Below, in pieces: positions 52,701 to 64,000 of a DNA stretch of 64,000 nt (position 1 is its first letter; each line of letters opens with the position of its first letter). The DNA comes from Magnolia sinica (Eukaryota > Streptophyta > Magnoliopsida > Magnoliales > Magnoliaceae). Below the pieces are notes generated by a model that had not been told where the DNA came from, ran no database searches, and saw only the letters and a program-made list of their open reading frames with translations. A program made the position numbers and the translations under genes. The stretch is taken from contig NC_080588.1 in assembly GCF_029962835.1 (NCBI RefSeq), positions 64,752,001-64,816,000 on the forward strand, written 5' to 3'.

Positions 52701-53780
52701 TTATAACCCAATAAGGGGCCACATAAATTTGGGAACAAACGGACGAACGGTTATGGGGTTTGAGTAAACGGTTTGATCTTTAAATGGCCTTATGGGGTCC
52801 ATTCTGGGGATTGGAGCAGTCCTGGTGGCCCTCTGGCCATGAAATTTATAGGATAGGTGCTCCATGGCTTGATGAAGGGCCATGCAAAATTTGGGAACGA
52901 TCGAATATGGGGTTTGGTCGCACAGGTCTGATTTGTAATCAACGGTCACCGTACCACGATCGGGTCCCAGATTTTGTGGATGGGCGAAGGACAGTACATT
53001 AGGCCTTCACCAAAAATTTAAAAGAAAACTGATGGCTGAAAAGCTTGGAGTCTCAGTTTCATTTACCAGTGCCAGATTTCAACTCTGGCCTTGGGTGGGT
53101 TGACAAGTGCTGATGGAACCGCATGAATAATTAACTTCTGGGTGTCTGATGAGTTTGTGGTCCGCGATGGACCACAAGCCCTGTGAGATATATGGTTCCC
53201 TAAACTTTTATAATTTTTCGACCTTCCTGCGTCGCGGTATAGCCCATATGGGCTGATGCTAAGTGTATCCGGCCATCTGGCTTGGTGGCCTGCACTAGGC
53301 CCTATCATGACCTGTCTGGTCTACTCTAATGGGATAATCCTAGATTAATTTAACTCATGGTACCCCACCGCGAGTGGTTTAAACGAATGGTCATGCGAAA
53401 AATCCTACGTGGACGCTCCAGGATACTATGCTGGTTGGATGGGATGTTACAGTTAGGGATACCAATATGGTGAATGAAAAAGTCACTTATTATGGAATTG
53501 TCAAATAAATACTTGAGTTGGACTACATTTACTTCAAAGGGATGGTCATGTATTGTGATTGGGTACGTATAGAAGACTTGAATTGGTGTTTTGTTGATCC
53601 AACCATGAATCTAATACATGTTAACATAGAGAGGTTAATGAGAAACAATAAAAAAGATGACAAACCTTTTATTCTTGCATCGCAAGCAACTCAAATCTTC
53701 TATTGCAAAGATCATAGTAAGCCTGCAATTGGTTGGCATGTAGTTTAGAAGCTCTAAAAAAATTGAACTGGGATGTCGAT
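49790..53780 (+). pseudogene. CACTA transposon protein (DUF4216-type), interrupted
   Basis: The fragment before the LTR (to 50,460) encodes a stretch resembling the C-terminal region of plant En/Spm proteins ('WLTYDPNINVISYNAYAVN', 'MNPLTQNSRVFMKVV'). The fragment after it (53,452-53,746) continues in frame if the LTR and one copy of the duplicated gttag are removed. It carries the DUF4216 hallmarks 'DYIYFKGMVMYCDWV' and 'KPFILASQATQIFYCKDH'. Upstream, from about 49,840, patches such as FDISHYVLRS and NPFDKNEKPYVL match the preceding region. Besides the LTR it has an in-frame TAA at about 53,505 and stops near 49,995, so it was already decayed or has decayed since. No transposase core is in the window. 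Confidence 0.75.
50461..53451 (-). mobile_element. Solo LTR (2,991 bp), Ty3 Tekay/Del-like
   Basis: The plus strand begins TGTAACGCCCTAGAAATTGG and ends GGGATGTTACA. TGTAAC/GTTACA is a perfect terminal inverted repeat, and identical gttag pentamers flank it (50,456-50,460 and 53,452-53,456). The length and the minus-strand end CTAGGGCGTTACA fit large LTRs of Tekay-type chromoviruses in minus orientation. No internal region remains, so the rest was lost by LTR-LTR recombination. It is inserted in CACTA coding sequence. Family name is inferred, ends are seen directly. Confidence 0.9.
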
Positions 53781-53929
53781 GCTTAAAAAGATCCGTTAGT
53801 TTTTGTGGTAATGGTGACTGCAAACCCTTTAATATCAGCATTATGAGAAGATATCATATAAGACAATAATGAAATGTAGTGTATTGCATCAAAAGAGTTA
53901 TAGAATTTAGATAAAAGAGGGATAGAGGA

Positions 53930-54020
53930 ATGAAGATGAAATACAATAACCTAATCTTATCACGGTTATAAGTATGTTGGTAGCTCTCTTATTGGTTACG
54001 AAGAGTCCCATTAAAAAAAA
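53930..54020. repeat. CACTA-associated direct repeat, copy 1
   Basis: 'caataacctaatcttatcac' to 'ggttacgaagagt' recurs at 56,668-56,735. It ends in an A18 run at 54,014. Confidence 0.75.
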
Positions 54021-54284
54021 AAAAAAAAAACTTAGACCATTACTACTTGAATCATTATATTAATTCATATATTATTGATATGAATACATGTCTTATCTAC
54101 TTATTTTTATTGTTTATACATAAAACGATTCTAAAGATTTTTTCTTTTTTTTTAAAGAAAATTATTTGGAATGAGTGGCATTAGAAAAAATAAACTCGAA
54201 AAAGCTGATGTTATTATTTTCTGTTCACTTTTGTTGCAACAACAATCTTGGAGAGTAAGTTCAATTGTACTTTATTAGATCTTT

Positions 54285-55986
54285 TGATGCAGAACATGAA
54301 ATGTAAATATGATATGAAAGAATTTAGGCTTAGATCAAACTAATGCAGAACAATCATATAATAATTCCACATCCCATACAAAAGTTCAAACATTCAAGTA
54401 AAGAGAAATCTGCACAAGTCTAGGCCTACATAGGCTAGGACTATATCATTAAAAATTATGGACCAAACAATACTCAAAGGGAAATAGAAATTAACCACAC
54501 AAACAAAACAATCAGCCCTAACCCAAGGAATTCACTAATTCCAATTCAGAAAACCCTAGAGTGAGAAAAGAGATAGAAATTGGGGATTTAAGACAACATA
54601 GGGTTAGGGTTTATGAAAAATAAGTATAAGAGAGTAAAAGAAGAAGAGAACCTGAACCAGAGGCAGCTTCTGCGTGCGGACAGCAGGCCAGGGCCTCGCT
54701 CACGTGTACTGGTGGCCGGCTACACGTGTGTGGGGCCTATGTTCCCAAAAATTGCCTTCTTAGAATTATTCAGTCAAGCCTAGGCTGCAAAACCCCAAAG
54801 TGGCGCGTCGATCAGAACTACAGGCTGTGCGTGGTGCTCCTCCGAAGTTTCAGCCCTCCTGCAGGGCCGGATTTTTGAAACTGATTGTAGAGAGATGAAC
54901 AACTGCAAAACAAACAAATTTGAAGCGAAGATAATCGTAGGATAGATGAAATAAGATGGAGGGGCGAGTTGGGATAAATGTAGCTTCGCATTACGGTAGT
55001 TAGCCCTTCAAAAAGGGAGGGCTTCTCACCCACTTTAATTTTTCCACAACTCAGAACTCAGAGAGCAAAAAAACATGCATGAATTTTTATTCAACTTCAA
55101 TGAATCAAAAGAACTACAAGGGGTGCCTATTTATAGGAACACCATATACCCCTAAAACTCATGCCTTGTGCACAACCTATTACTTGGCGATGAAGTAAAC
55201 CAAAATAAAAACTAATAAAAGAAATCTAAAGCGTTCATAATGTTCTAAATAACATAAATAAGCAAAATCTAAAATATGACCTTAATGCGATTAGTTGGTC
55301 ACGATCATGAGATCCCATGATGGGCATTTCTTGACTATCGGGCCCTCTCTTTTAAATCAAAACTTTGTCTTCTAAATAAGAGGTCCTCCCTGGACATCGT
55401 CATGGAGCCAGATCGATGGTGGGGCCCTCCTTCTTCATATGTTTGTGCATAGGGGGGGTGGTGTGCGTGCACTTTTGGGTTTTACAGCCCAGGCCTAGCT
55501 GACCAACCCCAAGAAGGCGATTTTTGGGAACTGGGCCCCACACACGTGCGGCCGGCCACCAGCGCATGTGCACCAGGCCCTGGCTTGCTATCCGTATGCA
55601 AAAGCTGCCTCTGGTTCAAGTTCTCTTCTTTTATTACTCTCTCATACTTGTTTTTCGTAAACCCTAACCTTATGTTGTCCTAAATCTCTAATTTCTATCC
55701 CTTTTCTCACTCTAGGGTTCTCTGAATTGGAATTAGTGAATTCATTGGGTTTGGGCTGATTATTATGCTTGTGTGGTTGATTTCTATTTCCCTTTGAGCA
55801 TTGTTTGGTCCATAATTTTTATTGATCCAGTCCTAGCCTGTGTAGGCCTAGACCCGTGAAAATTTTCCTTTACTTGAATATTTGAACTTTTGTGTGGGAT
55901 GTGAAATTATTATGTGATTGTTCTGCATTAGTTTGATCTAAGCCTGAATTCTTGCATATCATATTTAAATTTCATGTCCTGCATCA
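54285..55986. repeat. Large inverted repeat, 519-bp arms
   Basis: 54,285-54,803 is the reverse complement of 55,469-55,986 at high similarity ('ttaggcttagatcaaactaa', 'ccagaggcagcttctg', 'aaaccctagagtgag' against their inverses). The spacer of 665 bp contains a minus-strand TATA-like 'ctataaatagg' (about 55,131) and no ORF of note. The transcript of either strand could fold into a long hairpin. Confidence 0.88.
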
Positions 55987-55999
55987 CCTTGATTATATG

Positions 56000-57620
56000 A
56001 AATTTTATATATTTGTGTTTAATGTTATGATAATTCAAGCCATTAATAACATAATATGGTTGTTCATTGTCAGGGCTAGGAAGATCGGAAAACAATATAT
56101 ATAATTCGTTGCTGATTTTGCTCAATCAGTCACTGAAGGATTACTTCACGGCATCTTCGAGTCTATTGGACCTTGTCCAATGAATATTGACCTATATGAA
56201 TGGACCAAAGATGGTTCAGAAAGAACACCATACACATGCACCTTTAAGTCCGTTGAAGAAAAAAAAAAGCCTATCATAATTTTGATATGCTTTAATTATA
56301 TTGTATTTTATTTGATTTGAAAAAGAAAAAAAATAATGAATTATGGTGATTTTAGATTATATAAAATGTGTTTATCAACTATATAATAGATTATAGATTA
56401 ATGATTTTCTGATTAGATACTTTTTCAATTTTTACTTTTTCTTTTACCAAATGTGTCTTTGAGTTTTAAGCCATCATTTCGAAGTCGGGTATAATGTATT
56501 TTGTTAATAAATGTATGGTTAATGATATTGATCATCTTCCACTAACGGCCTGCATGATAATAGTGCTTATCATTACTAGAAGGTGACCAACGTCGCCACA
56601 AACTAAATCCGTCTTTAAAACGGTAATAAAAAAATCTGTAGGAACATCCGAAAAAGGAAAAAATGAACTACAATAACCTAATTTTATCACGATGATAAGT
56701 ATGTAGGAAACTCTCTTGTCGGTTACAGAGAGTTCGGTCAAAATAAAAAACAAAAACTTAAAAGCCTCATTATGAACTAGTTACAGTGAAACCGTCAATC
56801 TTTTCAGTTGCATTTGGATGCATTATTTGGATTGAATTGCATTAATTAATTTATGAAATTGGCTAAACTATAATTCTTTAAGCATTCTCATTATTGGACT
56901 CTTTACATTTAGGGCTTGTATGATTTTCTAATTACAATCGTAAACAGTTGTAAATGGGTCATAATTATTTACTTTTGTAATTTGGTTCTCATATCACATG
57001 TAATTTGTATCATATTTTATTTAATTTGAAAAGAAAAAACAGTGAATTTAGATTGTATAAAATGTGTTTATTAAGTGTATGGTGAATTATTGTGATTATA
57101 GATAATATAAAATGTGTTTATCGAGTGTACGGGCATAATTATAGACTAAAGCTCCAAATTTTAGCTATTTTTTTCTATATCAAAATCAAATTAACCGCAT
57201 TTGTCATTGAATGCATAAAAATCTGAGGCCAAAATGACAATTCCGTGTTGCCAAATAATTTTCCAAAACGATGGCTTAGAACCATCAAAAACAATTGGCG
57301 TGTTGGTCAACGGTTCATATGCACCAAATTTATTCTTCGTCAAAATTCGTATTTGACTGCTCTACTGAACCGATGAAAAATAGAAGGCAATTTAGAACCA
57401 TTAAATTTCATTTTCGACGGTTGTTTTCGACCCCAATGTCCGTCGATTTTTGATAAAATCGATGGTCTTGGTCATTTTTCACATAATACCCTACCGTTAG
57501 TTGATAAAAAAAATTTCAAATTAAAAGAAAATTGATGTCAAGTGATTTTCAACAAAGGGTATTTCGCTTTAATACCATGTCAAACAACTACTTGCTCTAA
57601 AAGCTCGAGCCTTTAGAAGA
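56000..57620. mobile_element. CACTA-type terminal and subterminal remnants
   Basis: 56,560-56,640 begins cattactagaaggtgacc, close to the CACTA end cactactagaaa. 57,170-57,500 has repeated '(t)cgacggt' and 'accatcaaa'-type motifs typical of En/Spm subterminal repeats. A block of about 110 bp ('attttatttgatttgaaaaag' to 'tataaaatgtgtttat') occurs at 56,303 and about 57,014. Ends are not resolved. Confidence 0.5.
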
Positions 57621-58322
57621 TAGTGTATCAATATATATCAAGGGACTTAACAATAGTGCCCTTTGCTTTTTCTCTCAGCACATAGCTCACACTTGCATTC
57701 GATTGCACCCTTAATGCAGGGAGTGACATGATGAGGTCGATCACTGTCTTCCTTAGTGAATAACTACTCTGAATTTATGGAGCTCTCTGGACTTCTCATA
57801 GAGCTTTCTTGAATCCACGAGGAATAAAAGCAGAAATAATTCTTAATAAATTCGAAATAATTTGATTGATAATAAAATAAATAAATAAATAAATAAATAC
57901 AACTCTTTAAATAATGAGCTCAAACCTATGACAAAATTTTAAACTTAAACTCCAACTCAAACACCCTAAAAGCATGACTTACTATAAATAGTAAACTTAC
58001 TATTTATAAACAACCTCCATTCCTACTAAACTTCATGGTTTTCGGCCAAAAATAGTAAGTCTCCAATTTGGCCTAATCATGTTATTCTCCTAACTTTTCT
58101 AAGCCCTTTTCATGTCCGGCACCACTCCTACAACTTAAATGATCAAAAGTTATAATCAAACTAAAACTTATTAGTTATAGAAAAAATAAAATCAAATGGG
58201 ACATTTGACCGTCAATACAAATCCGGCACGGGCAACTCGGTGTAGCAGGGTTGGTAGCTTATTTCAGTTTGCAAGATACGACTAATTTAAAGTCCGTACC
58301 ATCCTTGCCACGAAAGTGTTAT
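57621..58322. other. Intergenic, no gene recognised
   Basis: An (AAAT)n run of seven units lies at 57,871-57,898. Nothing else identified. Confidence 0.55.
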
Positions 58323-58334
58323 CTAAAGACAATT

Positions 58335-58474
58335 ATTATTATTATTTTTTTCTTACACATGCACACACATGCCGAAGTGGGATTTCACCACCTATGGATA
58401 CTCGACCCCTTGACCGGGTGTTGAAACCTGAAACCCCTGAGAGTCTACCACCGGAGCAAGAGGAAGGTTCCAAC
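58335..58474 (-). mobile_element. Au-like SINE with 12-bp target duplication
   Basis: Read on the minus strand: a tRNA-like head with A-box-type 'tgctccggtggtagactc', B-box-type 'ggggtcgagtatcc', then 'ggtggtgaaatcccacttc', 'gcatgtgtgtgc' and an A-rich tail ending in (aat)n. CTAAAGACAATT flanks both sides perfectly (58,323-58,334 and 58,475-58,486). At 140 bp this is a short, complete-looking SINE. The family assignment is from memory of plant Au SINEs. Confidence 0.85.
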
Positions 58475-58486
58475 CTAAAGACAATT

Positions 58487-60609
58487 TAAGAGTTATAAAC
58501 TGAGCCCAAAAAAGCCTAGGCTCAAGTCTATTGGAGCCCTGTCTATCCAGAGCATGGCAAACCAAGCCAAAAAAGACATGTTAGCCAAAAAAGACATCCT
58601 AGGGCTGGACTCGACCTCACTCAAACCAAAAATAGGTCAAGACACTCTATTTGCCAGCAAGAGCATTCCAAAGCCATTCCTTCGTTACATGGGCATGAAA
58701 AAAATAAAACGACATTTTTAGAATATTGAAAATATAAAACCCAAAGGTCTATCAGCAAGATGCTGTGACTGTGATGAGTTGCCAATTGATGATTGAATTG
58801 CCATATATGTAAAATAGAACATGTATGTGCTTGCCGGCACACAGCATCTGTTCCCAAACTGTCCAAATGGTGGGCCCCACTATTGATTATAAAGACAAAT
58901 TTTGATTGATTGGACCCATCTGATCTCTGAATAATGGAAAATTTTGTTGAATCCCTACCGTTCACTACTTTTCATTTTAACGATCAGTTTCATGACTGTA
59001 ATTCAGACAATTAGGGCCATATTTACATTGTGAATTCTGCAGTATAGCCCATCTACATTAGATTGCACGATTCGAACGGTTTGGATTGAGCTACTTCTAC
59101 GAAGTGTATATTTTTCTGGGTGTATGATGTGGACATTCCATCCCCCACCGGTGTATGAATGTTTTGTTCGTTCCGTAGCCAATCAGGGCAGTTGGTACTC
59201 CGCGAGTACGAAATTCGAAATGGCACGTGACCATGGCTAGCTTTGCAGAGCACGGTTAATTGCACTCTCCTCACACGCGGAGACTGAAGCACACGTGTGA
59301 TCTCAGATCCACCATCAGTAAATTCCCGTTATTTACTTACCTCATCTACAAAATCAGGAGAGCAGAATCATCAGGCAGGAAACGTGCACAACAATTAAAC
59401 GGTCAATAGAAATTGACCAACGGTCCAAATTTGATGCACATGGTGGCCCACCTGATAATCGAAACCCGCCCAATATTTAACTTACAGTAGGAATCGCCTG
59501 ATAAGCGGACCCGATGATACACACGTTTGCATTTCCTACACGTGTGAGGTGAGTGCACTTGAGCGAGTACACACGCCATTCCACTTCAAGGTTCGAATAC
59601 CGTATCCTTGTTATGCAAAGCAAGATGCCGAATAAAGTAACGGTGCTGATGGGGGTATTTTGGGAATTGGAAACTCGATGTGGTCGCTCCATCATCTTAG
59701 TGCCTTTTCTTTTTGATGGCCCACTTCCATTGATCATTAGATGCTAACAACGGTGGAAATCTTGTCATCAAGGACAAATCATCGTTACATAGGAAGGATC
59801 CTGATATAGTACTGCCATCTCTTGACACGTGTCAGGCTGATGCATTGGACAGATCAGAGCCATCCATATGTATCATGGATGGCCTATCTTTCAGTACTCC
59901 TATGCATCATTTTCCTTTTCAATTTCCGAACTATACGTTGACTGTAAGCTATTTTTTGTTTTCCACCGTTGATTTCAATGTCACTGATCAGATTGATGTG
60001 ATTGTCTGATGGAAGTTTGTTTTAAACCACTTTCCATCCACAGCATGGGAAACTAGATGAACGGTCCTGATTGATATGTTACTCTGCAACTTTTGCTGTG
60101 GAGAGATGGTTCTAACATATTCTGGTGCTGTTCTTTTATTGATTAATCATATTTTATGATGAGGAAATATTATTAAAGAAAAACTTTGATGCTCTGGTAA
60201 AGTGGGGCGATGATATGCAGGCACTTATAAAATAAGTAATTCAAATTAAACTGTCCAGATTACAAGTCCCAGCTTAGATGGATCATTAACGAAACCTAAT
60301 TTCTATTTGATGATCTGATTATCAGATTGGTGGGCAAACAAGTGTAGTCAATCAGTGATTAGGATTGTTCCACAATTAAGTTAGAGCATGCCATGTGTTC
60401 AATTTCTAAGTGCCTGTGTATTAAGCGTTGTGTTCTGCCAGAGTATCAAATAATTCCTTGTATGATAAATAGGTTGCCTTATGTGGGCTCTACTGACGTG
60501 GAAATGGCGTATGCCAATTTTCTAAATCTTTTTTAATTATTCAAAAAAGGGATTCGGTGGGCCCCTAGCTGAGGATCTGCTCATCAGCACAAGCATTTGT
60601 CCCAAAAAG
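58487..60609. other. Intergenic, no gene recognised
   Basis: Several ORFs of 60-115 codons, none with a recognisable domain or start context. 59,510-59,610 holds paired acacgtgtg motifs and a 'ggttcgaatacc' that resembles a pol III B box without a matching A box. Confidence 0.5.
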
Positions 60610-61138
60610 GGAAACGGATTGGCTACTTCCCCTGCCACCAGCCAATGGCTGGTGGTCGGTGCTCTGTGGGCCCCACCATGATGTATGTTTTTCATCCATG
60701 CCGTCGATATATTTTTATAGATCATTTTATGATATGAGACAAAAAATGAGGTATATCCTAATCTTAAGCGGACCAGATTACAGGAAACAGTGTTGAATGC
60801 ACGTCGACCATTAAAAATTTTTTGGGGGACATAAAAGTTTTGGATCAAGCTTATATTTATTTTTTCCCTTCATCTGGGTCTGTATGACCTAATCAACAGA
60901 TTGGATGTCAAAAAAACATTACAGTGGGCCTTAGGAAGATTTTAATGGTGGATATCCAATCACTATTGGTTTCCTATGGTATGGTCCGCCTGAGATTTAT
61001 ATCTCTCTCTTTTTTGGGATTAAGCACGAAAATGATATGTAAAAATGGATGAACGGAATGGATGAAACACATACATCATGGTGAGGCCCACAGATCACCG
61101 ACTGGCTGGTGGCAGGGGGAGTAGCCAATCCGTTCTCC
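60610..61138. mobile_element. Fold-back MITE, full-length reference copy
   Basis: The inverted termini GGAAACGGATTGGCTACT / agtagccaatccgttctcc extend through tgccaccagcc / ggctggtggca, gtcggtgctc / gatcaccgac and gggccccaccatgatgtatg / catacatcatggtgaggccc. The arms continue inward ('aggaaacagtgttgaatgc' against 'gatatccaatcactattggtttcc'), around a centre with 'ttttggatcaagcttatatt'. 529 bp, no ORF. This copy defines the family best. Confidence 0.9.
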
Positions 61139-62781
61139 CAAAAGCGGGTCGCATGTTCGATAATCCAAACCATTCATTTGATATGCCAGACCATGGATGA
61201 CGGCTGCCCTTGACATATCCCACATTGGAAGTTTCTAACCTTTATCAATTTCTCACCGAATGTGGACGGTTGGGACTTTCGGATCTGTGGGCGATATCAC
61301 TTATCCTTGCCGTCAGATCGACGGTTCGGATCAACAAACGATGGGCATTATATATCTTGGGCTATATACCGAAGAACGCAGGATTCCGTACATTTAGGGA
61401 TATGATTCAGTAATCCAAACCGTTTAGATGATGGGCACTCGTCTCAAATTGGCTTATCTGGCCCAAGACAGTCTCAGGTGGGACCCGAACTTGATTTTAG
61501 ACCCGAAAGATAAACTAAGCCGGACAAGTAGCCCCTGCTCCGGCTCTGACCCAGCTTTGGACAGAGCTTGGTCAATGTGCTTGGCTTGGGCTTGGCATGC
61601 ATGGCTCGATCAACATCTAGGCCAGGCTTAGGCTCTAGTCATTTTAGCCTGACAGGGTCTGGCTAACCCGTCTTAGCCTGTCCTACAAATATGTCATTTA
61701 ATCCCTAATTAAGTAATCCATTCATTTTGAATGTGTTGAATTTGTTACTCTAAAAGTCCCTATTTCTTTCTGCATGTGTTACCCACTTGATAGATTGTGA
61801 GACTTTAAAGGTGAGAAATGGAAATTTTATCTATTTTTGAGCCTTATTAAGCCCAACTAATTTTTGGGCTTGGTCTGGGCCTGATGTGCTAGGACCTGTA
61901 TCAGTCCTTGGGCCTTCTGTATGGGTTGAGTTAGAACGACTGCCACCCCCACAGGTTGACCAGTGGGTCAACAAGCCCGACCCAGTTCTAAAGAAGGCCT
62001 ACGCCAAACTAAATGTGTAGCAGTTCGGGCTAGAAAACCTGTCTCATTTAACCAAATGTGTACGGCTTGGGTTCAACCCGACCATCTAGGTTATCAATGG
62101 CCCAAGACATGAATTAAACGGACCTAGCCTAAAAATCGAAACAAACTAATGGAAAACAATTGCAATGTTGTTGGATGTCTTAAATCAATTCAGCAACAGT
62201 GTCTGTCGATGCCATGAATGCACAAGTCATATCATCAAGCGATGGTCGATGCCATCGAATAATTGCTCAATCGAACGGCTGTTCCATACCATCAAGCGCT
62301 GCTCGATGCCATCCAACAGCTGCTCAATCCCATTGAAGATTCCCCCCCATCACGGATGAGCTAGCTTGATTAGCTCATGGGCTGGGGTGAACATAGACTC
62401 AGGTCATTGGTTATGGATTGGACTAGAAAATTCTTTGGTCCTTCAGATCGGCCACATGAACAATTAAGGCTAGAATCTCCTTTAATTCTGACTTTTATGT
62501 GTACCTCAGAGCCTTTATTACACGAATCCGAGATTGCGATTGCTTAAAGGCTCACCACTTGCACTATTTTGATTCTTCATCCAGGCCCATTGAAATTCGA
62601 TCTGTACTGTACATTAGATAAATGGTCCCGATGTCACTTTAATGATATGGAAACGTGTAAATCAAAGGTGGTTCTGATTCCATCTTTTTTGGCCCCATTA
62701 ATTCCATAGCATCTCCTCATTGAGATTCTGCTGAAACCATCACATTCGGAGTCCTACCCATACAAGGAACCGGAGTAACTG
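61139..62781. other. Intergenic with minisatellite-like block
   Basis: No gene. 61,500-62,110 is rich in gggcttgg/agcctg-type text like the hAT-type interiors. 62,195-62,335 contains four imperfect '(g)tcgatgccatc(g/c)aa' plus 'ctgctcaat' units about 50-60 bp apart. Confidence 0.5.
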
Positions 62782-63246
62782 GTGATGTATGTGTTTTATC
62801 CACGCCGTTCATTTGTTTTTCCACCTCGTCTTAGGGCATGAGATAAAAAATAAAATAAAATGACGCAGATCAAAAGGTCAAGTGGATCACACCATAGGAA
62901 AGTGGAGATTGATTAAAAACTTCTGAGAACCACAAAAGTTTTGAATCAAGCTAATATTTGTCTTCCCTTCTTCCCTTTTTGTCTATCCTTAGGACCATGG
63001 GAGTTTTGGATCAATTTCATATTTGTGTTTTCCCTTTGTCCAGATTTTTTTGTGACCTTGCCAACAGTTTAGATGACAAAATAAACATTATGGTGGGCCT
63101 AGGAAGGTTTTAATGGTGGATGTCATTACCTCCACCGTTTCCTATGGTGTGATACACTTGAGCTTTGGATTTGCTTTATTTTTTAGCATACCGTGAAAAT
63201 GAGTTAGAAAAATAGATTGGCGGTGTGGATATAAAATACATACATG
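62782..63246. mobile_element. Fold-back MITE lacking outer termini
   Basis: It has left-arm 'gatgtatgtgttttatccac', right-arm 'gtgtggatataaaatacat', and both inner arms ('caagtggatcacaccatagg' against 'cctatggtgtgatacacttg'). The outer ggaaacggattgg termini are missing. Confidence 0.75.
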
Positions 63247-63251
63247 GATAT

Positions 63252-63787
63252 GGAAACGGATTGGCTACTCCCCATGCCACCAGCTCTATGGCTGGTTGTC
63301 GTGCTCTACGGGCCCCACCATGATGTATGTGTTTCATCCATTCCATTCATCCATTTTTACATATCATTTTATGTTTGATCTAAAAGATGATAGGGATATA
63401 AATCTCAGATGAGCCACACCACATGAAAACAATAGTGATTAGATATCCATCATTAAAATCCTCCTAAGGCCCGCTATATTGTTTATTTGACATCCAATCT
63501 GTTGATTAGGTCATACAGGCCTAGATGAAGAGAAAAATCAAAGATCATCTTGAACCAAAACTTTTATGGCCCCCAAAAGGTTTTTAATGGTTGAAATTCA
63601 TTCAATGCTGTTTCCCGTAATGTGGTTCACTTGAGATTAGCATATACCTCATTTTTGTTTTTATACCTTAAAATGATCTAGAAAAATAGACAAACAGCAC
63701 GGATTAAACACATATATCATAATGGAGCTCACCTAGCACCGACCACCAGCCATTAGCTGGTGCAGGGGGAGTAGCCGATCTGTTTCC
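63252..63787. mobile_element. Fold-back MITE, full-length
   Basis: Termini ggaaacggattggctactcc and ggagtagccgatctgtttcc, 536 bp, same order of inner motifs as 60,610-61,138. It begins 5 bp after the preceding element. Confidence 0.88.
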
Positions 63788-63930
63788 CGTTGCCCGTTAG
63801 CCCCAAAATTCGAAAAGTCAACGAGCTTCTTTGGTTGTAATTTTATTGGGTCACATCATCTCTCGGAGGCAGTGCTACCAATATCGGTAATGGCGTGGAC
63901 CAATCATAACTTAAGAAAACAGCCACAAAC

Positions 63931-64000
63931 GGAAACGGATTGGCTACTTCCCCTTACACCACCTCCGTCGTGGTCGGTGCTCTATGGGCCCCACTATGAT
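63931..64000. mobile_element. Fold-back MITE, cut by window end
   Basis: It starts ggaaacggattggctacttc and runs through 'gtggtcggtgctctatgggc' to the window edge. Confidence 0.8.

Noticed and set aside
50700-53300. Candidate host genes from several 60-80 codon frames
   Set aside because: All lie inside the solo LTR defined by gttag duplications; none has a recognisable domain.
58621-58965. 114-codon minus-strand frame
   Set aside because: No family match and no visible start context or introns; treated as chance.
59510-59620. Possible tRNA or SINE from ggttcgaatacc
   Set aside because: No A box at a proper distance, no cloverleaf and no target duplication.

Overview
The window is nuclear DNA from a flowering plant. 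It carries a plant-type alpha-tubulin gene with a GT-AG intron, two families of plant leucine-rich-repeat (LRR) receptors, and a dense load of plant transposable elements (CACTA, hAT-type, LTR retrotransposons, a tRNA-derived SINE and many fold-back MITEs). There is no operon structure, CRISPR array or bacterial gene. I cannot name the species. The very abundant fold-back repeat family may be diagnostic of lineage, but I could not search for it.

Layout. 1-10,020: two tandem copies of an LRR receptor-like protein (RLP) gene with their flanks. Copy A (1287-3834) is heavily decayed. Copy B (6724-9465) is intact except for one in-frame TAG. A third copy survives only as its 3' flank (about 10,742-10,960). 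11,782-13,720 (minus): a complete alpha-tubulin gene with one intron, rich in intron-mediated-enhancement-type motifs, and a TATA box at 13,839-13,846. 14,000-33,800: no host gene found; fold-back MITEs, a tandem triplication of LTR-end plus primer-binding-site sequence, a hAT-type element with a nested insertion, a copia-like LTR, a solo LTR and a 578-bp hAT MITE. 33,808-37,157: a truncated receptor-kinase pseudogene. 38,590-41,900: LTR-like DNA between direct repeats and a tRNA-like SINE remnant. 41,913-47,280 (minus): a complete two-exon LRR receptor kinase that closely resembles CEPR1/XIP1, the receptor for C-terminally encoded peptides. It is the parent of the truncated copy. 48,449-49,342: a solo LTR with target-site duplication. 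49,800-57,620: CACTA transposon remains interrupted by a 2,991-bp solo LTR and holding a 0.5-kb-arm inverted repeat. 58,335-58,474: a SINE with a 12-bp target-site duplication. 60,610-64,000: four fold-back elements in 3.4 kb.

Only two genes look functional: alpha-tubulin (microtubule subunit) and the CEPR1-like kinase (peptide perception at the plasma membrane). RLP copy B is one base from intact and could be functional in other alleles. Both receptor loci show the same history: local duplication followed by decay of one copy, with mobile elements at or near the breakpoints. I found no convincing undescribed biological system. The most notable signals are the single nonsense base in RLP copy B, the AGATCT-rich tubulin intron, the kinase pseudogene that lost its catalytic loop, and the clearly readable nested-transposon layers with intact target-site duplications.
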